Source: Pseudobdellovibrionaceae bacterium (GTDB taxonomy: Bacteria > Bdellovibrionota > Bdellovibrionia > Bdellovibrionales > UBA1609). From it: a stretch of DNA of 64,000 nt. Below, one piece after another: positions 54,063-61,902 of this stretch. Location: the NCBI GenBank assembly GCA_020635075.1, contig JACKAM010000001.1:2108001-2172000 (forward strand), read 5' to 3'. The position numbers and the translations under genes were made by a program. Numbering within the stretch: the first letter of the stretch is position 1; each line of letters starts with the position of its first letter. Under the pieces are notes generated by a model. It was not told where the DNA came from, searched no databases, and worked only from the letters and a program-made list of their open reading frames with translations.

Positions 54063-55436
54063 ATGAGTTCCTCCCGCAAAACCCATCGCGCTGAAAAGGT
54101 GATGACGACCATTCTGTCCCCTGTTGATTTGTTTCTCAAACTTGAGGCCTCGAGTGGCATCTTGCTTATCATTGTAACCGCATTTGCCATGATTTGGGCC
54201 AACTCCCCCTGGGGCGAAATCTATCACCACATGGTCGAGATGCCGATCGGCATTTCCTTGGGTGGTTTTGTTTTTGAGATGACCGTTCATGAGTGGGTGA
54301 ACGATGCCATGATGGTCATCTTCTTTTTTGTCGTGGGACTGGAGATAAAACGAGAACTCATTATTGGTGAGCTAGCGACAGCCAAGAAGGCCGCCCTTCC
54401 CATGTTCGGCGCACTGGGCGGGATGGTGGTGCCGGCCCTTATCTACCATGCGCTTAACCTAGATGGTGCGGGAAAGCCCGGATGGGGAATTCCCATGGCT
54501 ACAGACATAGCCTTTGCGGTCGGTGTTCTGTCGCTGATGAGCCGCAAGGTGCCCTTTGCTCTTAAGATTTTCCTCCTTGCCCTGGCAATCGTTGATGACC
54601 TGGGTGCGGTCATCGTGATTGCTGTTTTTTATACGGCGGATTTGGCGGCTCAGCCCATGGCATGGGCGATCCTGGGGCTGTTTGCCGTTTCTTTCCTGAA
54701 ATATTCAGGTATCCGCAAGATTTCAGTCTATGTTGTTTTAGGAGTGATCGTCTGGTTTGCGATTCTTAAGAGTGGTGTCCATGCGACAATCGCAGGAGTT
54801 GTCCTTGGTCTCATGACGCCCATTTTGCCCTTCATCAAAAAGAAAGAGGCTCCGGACAAAATCAAAAGGGTGGTGGACGAGATCGAGGACCACCTCACCA
54901 AACTTGAAGAGGACGATGAAAACTACCTGGATGAAATCACTAAGATTAAACTCGAAGAACTCCACCACATCTCCATTGAGAGCCGTTCGCCCCTGGACCG
55001 ATTAGTCCATGCCCTTCACCCCGTCGTTAGCTATATCATTATGCCAATCTTTGCCCTAGTAAACGCGGGCGTACACCTCACCGATATGAGCCTGGGAAAG
55101 CTCCTAGGAAATTCCATTTCTCTGGGTGTGATTCTTGGCCTATTTGTCGGTAAACCCATTGGTATCATGGCTTTCTCATGGATGGCAGTGCGATTTAAGA
55201 TGGCTCAACTCCCACGGGGTGTGACCTGGTACCATATGTTCTGTGTGGCCGTTTTAGGCGGCGTAGGCTTTACTATGGCTCTTTTTGTAGGACACTTGGC
55301 TCTCAAGGTAGACGAGTTAGAGATGTACTCCAAGCTCGGCATTCTTGTAGCCTCACTCCTGTCAGCAGTTTTGGGATTAGCCCTTCTCAACTTTGCCCGG
55401 GACACTCGGGCCGGATTTAAGGGGCATAAGGACTGA
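54063..55436 (+). CDS. nhaA: Na+/H+ antiporter NhaA
   Basis: 457 aa, 12 membrane helices. MATDIAFAVGVLSLMSRKVP and LALAIVDDLGAVIVIA (the Asp-Asp ion site) are diagnostic. A charged insert (KKKEAPDKIKRVVDEIEDHL, EEDDENYLDEI) of about 60 residues lies in the central cytoplasmic loop, longer than in E. coli NhaA; similar inserts occur in other lineages. ATG 54063 follows AAGAGG. Confidence 0.96.
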   Translation: MSSSRKTHRAEKVMTTILSPVDLFLKLEASSGILLIIVTAFAMIWANSPWGEIYHHMVEMPIGISLGGFVFEMTVHEWVNDAMMVIFFFVVGLEIKRELIIGELATAKKAALPMFGALGGMVVPALIYHALNLDGAGKPGWGIPMATDIAFAVGVLSLMSRKVPFALKIFLLALAIVDDLGAVIVIAVFYTADLAAQPMAWAILGLFAVSFLKYSGIRKISVYVVLGVIVWFAILKSGVHATIAGVVLGLMTPILPFIKKKEAPDKIKRVVDEIEDHLTKLEEDDENYLDEITKIKLEELHHISIESRSPLDRLVHALHPVVSYIIMPIFALVNAGVHLTDMSLGKLLGNSISLGVILGLFVGKPIGIMAFSWMAVRFKMAQLPRGVTWYHMFCVAVLGGVGFTMALFVGHLALKVDELEMYSKLGILVASLLSAVLGLALLNFARDTRAGFKGHKD

Positions 55437-55452
55437 GTAAATCCCAAAAACT

Positions 55453-55481
55453 TTGACAGTGCCAAGGGGGCGATATATCGA
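55453..55481 (+). promoter_or_regulatory. Probable promoter of the tRNA-Arg gene
   Basis: A perfect -35 TTGACA (55453-55458) followed by a -10-like TATCGA at 17-bp spacing, or TATATC at 15 bp. The start would fall about 20-30 bp before the tRNA. The -10 is weak, hence moderate confidence. Confidence 0.45.
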
Positions 55482-55506
55482 TGAAAGGGTCCTGTCAGAC
55501 ACATCC

Positions 55507-55583
55507 GGTCGCGTAGCTCAGCTGGATAGAGCAACTGCCTTCTAAGCAGTAGGTCGGAGGTTCGAGTCCTCCCGCGATCGCCA
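55507..55583 (+). tRNA. tRNA-Arg (anticodon TCT)
   Basis: 77 nt with encoded CCA. Acceptor GGTCGCG pairs with CGCGATC (one G-T pair), D-arm GCTC...GAGC, anticodon stem ACTGC/GCAGT with loop CTTCTAA (anticodon TCT, reads AGA), T-arm GGAGG-TTCGAGT-CCTCC, discriminator G. The 3' 22 nt recur at 55760-55781. Confidence 0.97.
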
Positions 55584-55781
55584 TATTGAAAACCCGCCAA
55601 TGCTGTTAAGCTCATCACATCGAAAAAACCGAGTACCCAGGGAGGGCTCGAAGCGAGACTTGCGGCCGCCAGTGGCGGCTGAGTGAGCGTGATGCGAACG
55701 AAAGCAAGTCGAGGGTGGTCAGGCGGAGGACAAGCTGGAAGCGAGGCCGAGCGCTTGACCGAGTCCTCCCGCGATCGCCAT
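55563..55781. repeat. Direct repeat of the tRNA-Arg 3' end bracketing about 175 bp
   Basis: The 22-base sequence ending the tRNA (CGAGTCCTCCCGCGATCGCC plus AT) occurs at 55563-55584 and again, identical, at 55760-55781. Both copies are followed within 12 bases by ATTGAAAA. The DNA in between is GC-rich and has no gene. This looks like an attachment-site duplication or a partial tRNA duplication; no integrase is present. Confidence 0.75.
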
Positions 55782-55784
55782 TCT

Positions 55785-56275
55785 GATGTTCCAGATTGAA
55801 AAGACAGAACTCCCCGATGGGGCTCATCCTAAGCCTCGAATGGACTCAATTGATATTGTCGAAGGAGCTCGGTTTGAGCTTCTTACTTACTGGCCGTCGG
55901 CCAGTTTGCTCGGCTGCGGAGCACTTTGAGGAGCTGCATCCGTGCCTATCTCATGACCAGACTTCTTTGTCTGGTGAGAACTGCAATTCTGAAAGCCTAT
56001 CATCAGGCTCCAGGTTCCAACGACAATGATTAAAATGTTTGCCAGCCTTTCAGTCATAGAAACATTTTAGCGCCAAATGCCACGAACTCTCGAAGGCAAA
56101 TCAGGAGAATCCTGCCAGATCAAAAATACGCAGGCGGTAAGGAAATCCGCTTCTCACCCTGAGAAATGAGAGCTCTCCAAGGTGGCGAACTCATAGACAG
56201 GTTCGGCTCAGCCTCTGGAGACGACCTAGATTGAGACGGACACGCCTCCGTGAAAAAGGCGTGTCCAAAATTTGA
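55785..56275. other. Gene-free region with a series of stem-loops
   Basis: 490 bp without a credible gene. Stem-loops seen: ACTGGCC-GTC-GGCCAGT (55889-55905), ACCAGAC-TTCTTT-GTCTGGT (about 55958-55977), TAAAATGTTT...AAACATTTTA (56031-56069), and GGACACGCCT...AGGCGTGTCC (56238-56266). The last probably ends transcripts of the minus-strand gene at 56276. The rest may be a structured RNA or remains of an element inserted at the tRNA. Confidence 0.5.
56238..56266 (-). terminator. Stem-loop downstream of the lipoprotein gene
   Basis: GGACACGCCT (56238-56247) and AGGCGTGTCC (56257-56266) form a perfect 10-bp stem, 10 bp after the stop of the minus-strand lipoprotein gene. The T-run after the stem is missing, so termination is likely but not textbook. 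Confidence 0.6.
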
Positions 56276-57181
56276 TTACAGCAGGTGCCAAGCTTTTAGG
56301 TACGGACTTACCTTTTGCTTCAGCTGCTCTTTACGCTGACGAGCAGTGGGACTGGTCAGGTATTGCTCCTCAAGCTCCTTGTCGAGAGCCTGCTGGATGC
56401 GCTGCCAGTAGGTCAGCGGAAAACTCAAGCCACGGTTTTCACCCAAACCTTCAAGAGACTCATCCACCTCAAGCTCGATCTCAGTGACCTTAACCTTTAA
56501 GCCAATCTTTTTGGCGAAAGGCAGGCGGACTAGGTAATCCAGCTGAGAAGTGCGATCAAAGGCTTCTTCCAACTTGCCAAGGTTGTTGAGCTTCTCGGCA
56601 GGTGACATCAACGACTCGTCTAAGAGGAAGGATTTGATGAACAGTGCACGAGTCATCAACACAGCATAAGCGGTATCCTCATATCGCCCACCGTTCAGGA
56701 TTTGATCCTGTACCAGTTGCTCGATAGTCTTTTGAGGCGCAAGCCCAGTAATCACCTGCAGAGCCGTCAGTTTGACCAGCTTCTCATGAATCAAAGCCAT
56801 CAGGCCTTTCTCATCAAGTTGGCTGAGGTCATCGGGAATACCTTTTTGCACTTCTTTGAGCCATACATAGGCAAGTTTGACAATTTCTTCGGCAGTGGCT
56901 TCCTGAGCAAAGGCTTCACCTCCGGCCAGCATCCCCGTTGGCGGCACTAGGTACTTGGTGTTTTCAGGCTTGAGCATTTCTTCAAGGCCCAAGAGCAAGG
57001 TTTGCTTGTGGATGGCATCAGTGGTCTTTTCCATCTCCTGGTTGGTTTTGGTTATCTGGCCAAGAGTGGCGTCCATTTTGCCAGGCATATCTTTTGTCGC
57101 ATCAATGGCGTCCTGGGCTCCGCAGCCAGCCAACAACAGAGAGCTAACAATCAATGCGGAGATATTATGCTTAATCGTCAT
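56276..57181 (-). CDS. Lipoprotein of unknown function
   Basis: 301 aa. ISALIVSSLLLAGCGAQ is a clear lipoprotein signal with lipobox LAGC. The rest is almost all helical, with a coiled-coil-like stretch at 30-70 (QITKTNQEMEKTTDAIHKQT). No family recognised. The start is 1 bp after the stop of the chalcone-isomerase-like gene, so the two are coupled. Confidence 0.84.
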   Translation of the reverse strand: MTIKHNISALIVSSLLLAGCGAQDAIDATKDMPGKMDATLGQITKTNQEMEKTTDAIHKQTLLLGLEEMLKPENTKYLVPPTGMLAGGEAFAQEATAEEIVKLAYVWLKEVQKGIPDDLSQLDEKGLMALIHEKLVKLTALQVITGLAPQKTIEQLVQDQILNGGRYEDTAYAVLMTRALFIKSFLLDESLMSPAEKLNNLGKLEEAFDRTSQLDYLVRLPFAKKIGLKVKVTEIELEVDESLEGLGENRGLSFPLTYWQRIQQALDKELEEQYLTSPTARQRKEQLKQKVSPYLKAWHLL

Positions 57182-57182
57182 C

Positions 57183-57830
57183 TTAGTTCCCCAAAATTAG
57201 ATTCTTTTTGAGCTGTTCGGTTTCTTTTTCAATGGTGTTGCCGATCCACAAGGACATAATGCCTTTGACGAATCCAGCCGCGCCATTGATGGTCCAGGTC
57301 TTGCCTTCAGAGTTCTGATAGGTCACCACTTCCGTTCCGTCGGCCAGTTTTTCACCAACCACAACCATGTCTTGTCCACCCTGAGCATCGCCGCCATCTT
57401 GAACAGCCTGCAAAAAGCCTTGAACGTCAGGAGCAGAAAGATTCAGGTTATTGGCTTCCATTCCCAACTTGTAAGCATCCACCAGCTTTTCCACTTCAAC
57501 AGAGCGCAAAAAGCTCATACGCATGGCCACGGCCTTCATGTTGTCCACACTGTCCAGAGCTCCACCCAAGTCACGCACGAATGCACCAGAATCGGAGACC
57601 AAAAATTGCCCCACATAGACTTTCACCTTAAGAATCGCGACCTTCTTGTTGCGAAGTCCGGCTCCAGTGGTGGTCAGCTCATATTGGCGACCATTGACAT
57701 CGGCCATGGCTGATGTGGAGATTTCCACGCCTTCAATTTTGCCATTTGCTCCCTGGTGTTGAAGTACGCCACCTTGGGCTGAAATAGATAGAGACAATGC
57801 AGCCACGGCTGCAAAGAAAGCTTTCTTCAC
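57183..57830 (-). CDS. Exported chalcone-isomerase-like protein
   Basis: 215 aa from GTG 57830, which has GAGGGGGG 5 bases upstream; a longer frame has no ribosome site. Signal peptide AFFAAVAALSLSISAQG. GAGLRNKKVAILKVKVYVGQ and the DNMKAVAMRMSFLRSV segment match the bacterial chalcone-isomerase-like domain, usually a lipid- or fatty-acid-binding fold without isomerase activity. In operon with the lipoprotein gene. Confidence 0.84.
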   Translation of the reverse strand: MKKAFFAAVAALSLSISAQGGVLQHQGANGKIEGVEISTSAMADVNGRQYELTTTGAGLRNKKVAILKVKVYVGQFLVSDSGAFVRDLGGALDSVDNMKAVAMRMSFLRSVEVEKLVDAYKLGMEANNLNLSAPDVQGFLQAVQDGGDAQGGQDMVVVGEKLADGTEVVTYQNSEGKTWTINGAAGFVKGIMSLWIGNTIEKETEQLKKNLILGN

Positions 57831-58012
57831 TGAGGCCCCCCTCGTTAATGCACTCGAAAGTGTTGTTAGTATCCCCCGAAGACCCTTTTGGTCCTGATTG
57901 AAGGGCCTTATAAAAAAACTGGCGCTATCTTGCAAGTCCTCAAAATAAGTCCCAAATCCCTGAACGAAAGATCGCCGCTCTGTTTAACGCAGAGTCAATT
58001 ACCAATTCCCCT

Positions 58013-58153
58013 GTGAGTTTAACCAAAAAGTGCATTGAGCTTCGCGGCCATTCATGGGATGTCCTGAGTGAACTTAAGCTGAAATTAATTGAGGACGAAA
58101 ATAGTACACTCTGGGTCCTCACCAGCAACGGAGAGAATTTTCATGGTCCATAG
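58013..58153 (+). CDS. Possible small ORF upstream of and overlapping the nuclease gene
   Basis: From GTG 58013 a 46-codon frame (LTKKCIELRGHSWDVLSELK, then LKLIEDENSTLWVLTSNGEN) runs to a TAG at 58151, overlapping the nuclease start at 58143. The frame stays open upstream to 57912 with coding-like composition but no good start or ribosome site. It may be a small protein, a leader peptide, or the end of a decayed gene. Confidence 0.3.
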   Translation: MSLTKKCIELRGHSWDVLSELKLKLIEDENSTLWVLTSNGENFHGP

Positions 58154-59402
58154 CAAGGTAATGAAGCTGATCCCTTTGACTTTGTTTGTATCACTTTCTT
58201 TACAGGCCTATGGCTGGGGAGAAAGAGGCCACCACCTGATTGGAAAAAACGCCGCCCTATTGGTCGCCGATCTGGCAGGTGCCTCCAAAGAGGCTAAGAA
58301 CAAGGGCGTGGGGTCTTTCTTCAAAGATCGGGCGCTCCAGATGGGTCATTTGGCAAATATTCCTGACACCTCCTGGAAAGAGTCCACCCATCAGGACAAA
58401 AAAGTTCTCTCCACCAACGGCCCCACTCACTATGTGGATTTGGAGATTTTCAACGGTGCTCCTGACAAAGACATGGACAGCTACATTAAGAAGGTTCGCT
58501 CTTTGTCGCCCGAGTTTTCTGAAATTCTCAAAAAGTACCAGGGGCAAGACAATCCTTTGCCCGGCACTCCTGCCAAGTACAAAAAAATTAATGTCTACAA
58601 GGATGCGGGCACCAACCCCTGGCGTGTGCGCGACCTCTATGAGGCCATGGTCAAAGCCTTTCGGTGTGCCAAGTCCAAAGAGGACAAATCAGATCTGCGA
58701 AAAGAACGTAAAAAGTGGAGCCTGCCTTTGTTGTCTAAACACAACAAGAGGGCCTTTTACGAGTGTTCTAAAAAGCAAAGTCGTTTGGAGGCACTCTCTG
58801 CGGCAATCGCCATTGGTGGAGTTTTGGGCCACTTTATTGGCGATTTGGCTCAACCCTATCATGTGACCATCAACTTTGATGGATGGGAAGGTGGCAACGG
58901 CGGCGTTCACGAGTACATGGAGTCCGATGTGGTAAAAAACCTGGGACCTGAGTTGGAAACTGACGTTCTCAATAAGTCCAAAGAAGCGCCATTTCGCAAG
59001 GCCCTGGAGGAAGACCTAAAAGTGGATTGGAAGGCCAAGGCGGCATCTGCCTCCTTCGCCATCCATCTTGCCGCAAACTCTTACCGACTCCTAGGGGAAG
59101 CGCTTCGTCTTGATGACAAGTATGCGATAGTCAAAAAAGGAACTGACGTGACGACGGGTGATAAGTCCTTTTTGTTTGAGAAGGAGAAGTTTAAACCTGC
59201 AGTGAGGAAGCCCGCTGAAACTCGAGAGGTCCTTGCTGGCCACAAGCCTTTTTTGATCAACCGGTTGGCGGTCGGCAGCTATGCCTTAGCGAAGATTTGG
59301 TATCAAGCCTGGGAAGAAGGGGGGAAACCCCAACTTTCGGATGCCAATGGCGTTTCCATTCCTTACGCTCTAGATGTGCCTTTTTTGTGGCCCACCTATT
59401 GA
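58143..59402 (+). CDS. S1/P1-type zinc nuclease or phospholipase C-fold protein
   Basis: 419 aa from ATG 58143 (GGAGAG 6 bases upstream). Signal peptide LIPLTLFVSLSLQAYG; the mature end YGWGERGHHLIG supplies the N-terminal Trp and His of the three-zinc site. THYVDLEI, GHFIGDLAQPYHV and NGGVHEYMES give further ligands. The family has secreted nucleases that act on single-stranded nucleic acids, and related phospholipases. Its stop is 1 bp from the convergent synthetase stop. Confidence 0.87.
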   Translation: MVHSKVMKLIPLTLFVSLSLQAYGWGERGHHLIGKNAALLVADLAGASKEAKNKGVGSFFKDRALQMGHLANIPDTSWKESTHQDKKVLSTNGPTHYVDLEIFNGAPDKDMDSYIKKVRSLSPEFSEILKKYQGQDNPLPGTPAKYKKINVYKDAGTNPWRVRDLYEAMVKAFRCAKSKEDKSDLRKERKKWSLPLLSKHNKRAFYECSKKQSRLEALSAAIAIGGVLGHFIGDLAQPYHVTINFDGWEGGNGGVHEYMESDVVKNLGPELETDVLNKSKEAPFRKALEEDLKVDWKAKAASASFAIHLAANSYRLLGEALRLDDKYAIVKKGTDVTTGDKSFLFEKEKFKPAVRKPAETREVLAGHKPFLINRLAVGSYALAKIWYQAWEEGGKPQLSDANGVSIPYALDVPFLWPTY

Positions 59403-59403
59403 G

Positions 59404-60906
59404 TTAAAACAGCTCTTTTACCTTTGGTTTAAGGACTTTCCCCAAGACATTGCGGGGAAGGTCGACAACGATTTGAATTTGACTTGGGATCTTATAGTGA
59501 GCCAAGTGTTCTTTCGCCCACTCCTTGAGCTCAACCATGCTCAAATTTTGGCCCTTACGTAAAATGAGAGCACCTGAAACCCTTTCTCCCCACTCAGGGT
59601 CCTCAACTCCCACCACAGCGCAATCGGCGATTGCCGGATGACGACGCAAAACGGCTTCAATTTCCAAAGCCGAGATCTTGTAGCCACCAGACTTGATGAT
59701 ATCCACGCTTTGCCGCCCCATGATCCGGTAGTAACCATCTTCAACACAAACCACATCCCCGGTCTTAAACCAGCTCTCATGAAAACTCTTTGCGGTTTCC
59801 TCGGGTTGATCAAAGTACTCCTTAAAGACCATGCTCCCCCGAACCCACAGCTCCCCGGATTCACCAGGCTCCACATCTCGGCCATCACCATCAACGACTC
59901 TGGTCTCAACACTTGGCAACGCCTGGCCAACCGTGCCCGGTCTCCTTTCCCCCGAATAAGGATTGGCAAGGGCCATACCAATCTCAGTCATTCCATAGCG
60001 TTCCAAAAGATCGTGCCCAGAAATTTCTTTCCACTTTTCAAATACCGGCACCGGGAGAGCTGCAGAACCGGAAACCATCAATCGAAACTCTCTTAGCGAT
60101 CGAGACCTCTGTGCCTGCTCTTTTTGAGATACCTGTTCGTAATCGCCAATCAACCGACCGTAAACAGTCGGTACGGCCATAAAAACATTGACCTCACCGG
60201 AGGATAGGCGCTCCCACACCTGGCACGCATCAAATTTGGGAAGCATTTCGCAGGTTGCGCCACTCCATAGGGCGCAGCAAAGTACATTCACTATGCCATG
60301 AGTGTGATGCAGAGGAAGAACATTGAGTGTGTGATCTTCTTTGCGCCAATCCCATGCCTTGACCAAGGTTTCAATTTGCGCCTGAAGGTTGCCGTGAGTG
60401 GTGACCACACCCTTTGGACGGTTGGTCGTGCCACTTGTAAAAAGGATATTTGCGTTTCGGCTCAGGTCTGACTCCCCGATGTTACCATCAGCAATGTCGC
60501 CGTCTCGACCCAACTTCAGTTCGTCCAAACAAATAATTCTTATTCCCATCTGGTCGGCCACTGGTGACATTTGCTCTATGAATTCACCACTGACAATCAC
60601 CTGGCTGACTCGCACGGCACCTAAAGCGTATTCCCACTCGGCCACAGGGTGTTGGGGGCAGAGTGGGACAGTGACTCCGCCGGCCAACCAAATCGCCCAC
60701 TGGCTCACCACATAACGAAAATCAGGAGGAACAAGAAAGGCCACCCTTGACTGGTGAAGATCCGCCTCTCCTTCAGGCAACAAGAACGTGTGTAGATGCA
60801 AAGCACTTCTGCGAATAGAGGCGTAGGTGTGCCGACCCAAATGGTCGATCACTGCCACTCGATCCGAGAATTTACGACTTTGATTCACTAAGGGTACGGC
60901 AATCAC
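59404..60906 (-). CDS. AMP-forming acyl-CoA synthetase, malonyl-CoA synthetase-like
   Basis: 500 aa, GTG start right after GAGGGGGAGAA. ANL-family motifs: ILFTSGTTNRPKGVVTTHGN (P-loop), ERYGMTEIGMALANPYSGER, WFKTGDVVCVEDGYYRIMGR, KSGGYKISALEIE, and the C-terminal LPRNVLGKVLK with the catalytic Lys. The RYGMTEIGMALANP and RRPGTVGQALP stretches resemble MatB/ACSF3 malonyl-CoA synthetases. Eighteen bp downstream of the acyltransferase gene, so co-transcribed. Confidence 0.9.
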   Translation of the reverse strand: MIAVPLVNQSRKFSDRVAVIDHLGRHTYASIRRSALHLHTFLLPEGEADLHQSRVAFLVPPDFRYVVSQWAIWLAGGVTVPLCPQHPVAEWEYALGAVRVSQVIVSGEFIEQMSPVADQMGIRIICLDELKLGRDGDIADGNIGESDLSRNANILFTSGTTNRPKGVVTTHGNLQAQIETLVKAWDWRKEDHTLNVLPLHHTHGIVNVLCCALWSGATCEMLPKFDACQVWERLSSGEVNVFMAVPTVYGRLIGDYEQVSQKEQAQRSRSLREFRLMVSGSAALPVPVFEKWKEISGHDLLERYGMTEIGMALANPYSGERRPGTVGQALPSVETRVVDGDGRDVEPGESGELWVRGSMVFKEYFDQPEETAKSFHESWFKTGDVVCVEDGYYRIMGRQSVDIIKSGGYKISALEIEAVLRRHPAIADCAVVGVEDPEWGERVSGALILRKGQNLSMVELKEWAKEHLAHYKIPSQIQIVVDLPRNVLGKVLKPKVKELF

Positions 60907-60924
60907 TTCTCCCCCTCTGTGATT

Positions 60925-61770
60925 TTACTCCCCTAAAAGCTCTTCCGGATTATCAAAGCAGTGTTTCATGTCAACTGCCATACGTGACGCATGAACACCA
61001 TCGATCAAGCGATGATCAAAAGTGACTCCCAAAGGCATAATTGGGCGCACTTCCACTTTGCCACTTACCACCCAGGGTCTTTCCTGTATCGAACCAACTG
61101 TCACTAGGATTGGAACTCGCGTGTAGGGGCAAAGTGGAGCCCAGGCCTTGTCAATTCCCATACTGCCCACATTGGTGATCATCACACTGCCAAAAGGGTC
61201 GCGGGGAAGACCCAACCAGCCCAGATTCAGGTTGAGTCCGTAGATCAACCATGAACCCAGATCCAAATAATACTTCACCATCCACCAAGGAAGTTTGGCA
61301 ATCAGGCCCATGTTGCTGGCCATTTCACGGTCTTGTCCCTTGCGAACTTTGTCGGCCTTTTCTTGAAGCTGAAGGGCAATTTCCCTAAGTGGCAAATCCT
61401 CGGCGTGAGGAATGGTACAACCCGCTAGGTTAGCCTTTTTAGCTTTGTCGTTACCCGAACCGGGAATATTGACCTGAAAAAACAAGTTCACATTGTCGCG
61501 CAGGTAAATGCGACTGCCACGAATCATGGCGTTGATTTCCGGCCTGCGACCAATGCAATAGGCCGCGGCCTTCCCCACTAAGTGGGCAGGAGTGATCTTA
61601 ATCGAGTGCTTCTCGGAATACTGGCGCATGAAGGATAAGGCCTTGGTCATGTCCACTTCCAAGAGCCCATAGACAGAAGGATCTTTGGCTGTTCGCCAGG
61701 TGCCCATGGCCACTTTGCGAAACGTGGAGCTGGCCGGAGAAAGAGTCAGGGGCAGATTTTGCAGTCCCAT
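60925..61770 (-). CDS. Stand-alone 2-oxoacid dehydrogenase (E2)-type acyltransferase domain
   Basis: 281 aa. The catalytic-domain signature VTFDHRLIDGVHASRM (active His and Asp) and SVMITNVGSMGID are clear, but the lipoyl and E1/E3-binding domains of true E2 proteins are absent. An insert (residues 130-190, with LPWWMVKYYLDLGSWLIYGL) is hydrophobic and could touch a membrane. It may acylate a free CoA-dependent acceptor. Adjacent to an acyl-CoA synthetase gene. Confidence 0.88.
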   Translation of the reverse strand: MGLQNLPLTLSPASSTFRKVAMGTWRTAKDPSVYGLLEVDMTKALSFMRQYSEKHSIKITPAHLVGKAAAYCIGRRPEINAMIRGSRIYLRDNVNLFFQVNIPGSGNDKAKKANLAGCTIPHAEDLPLREIALQLQEKADKVRKGQDREMASNMGLIAKLPWWMVKYYLDLGSWLIYGLNLNLGWLGLPRDPFGSVMITNVGSMGIDKAWAPLCPYTRVPILVTVGSIQERPWVVSGKVEVRPIMPLGVTFDHRLIDGVHASRMAVDMKHCFDNPEELLGE

Positions 61771-61902
61771 TCATTACCTCGTGGTCTTAGCGCCCACTTG
61801 GGAGGTGGCGCACAACATCATCTTGCGGAAATCAATGCCAATACCCCTGTTTCTAATTAAAATGGGTCCTCGATGCCACGGATTTTTGCCAAGGAAGGGC
61901 GA

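Noticed and set aside
55205..55827. Two minus-strand open frames over the tRNA-Arg region, one starting with a GDRGRTRTSDLLLRRQ-like sequence
   Set aside because: This is the antisense translation of the tRNA and its duplicated end, a common false gene. No ribosome site or family.
55796..56029. A 77-codon plus-strand frame in the structured region
   Set aside because: No ribosome site, no domain, and interrupted by stem-loops; treated as non-coding.
57940..58128. A 62-codon minus-strand frame in the gap before the nuclease
   Set aside because: Ser-rich, no ribosome site; the plus-strand frame in the same place looks more like coding sequence.
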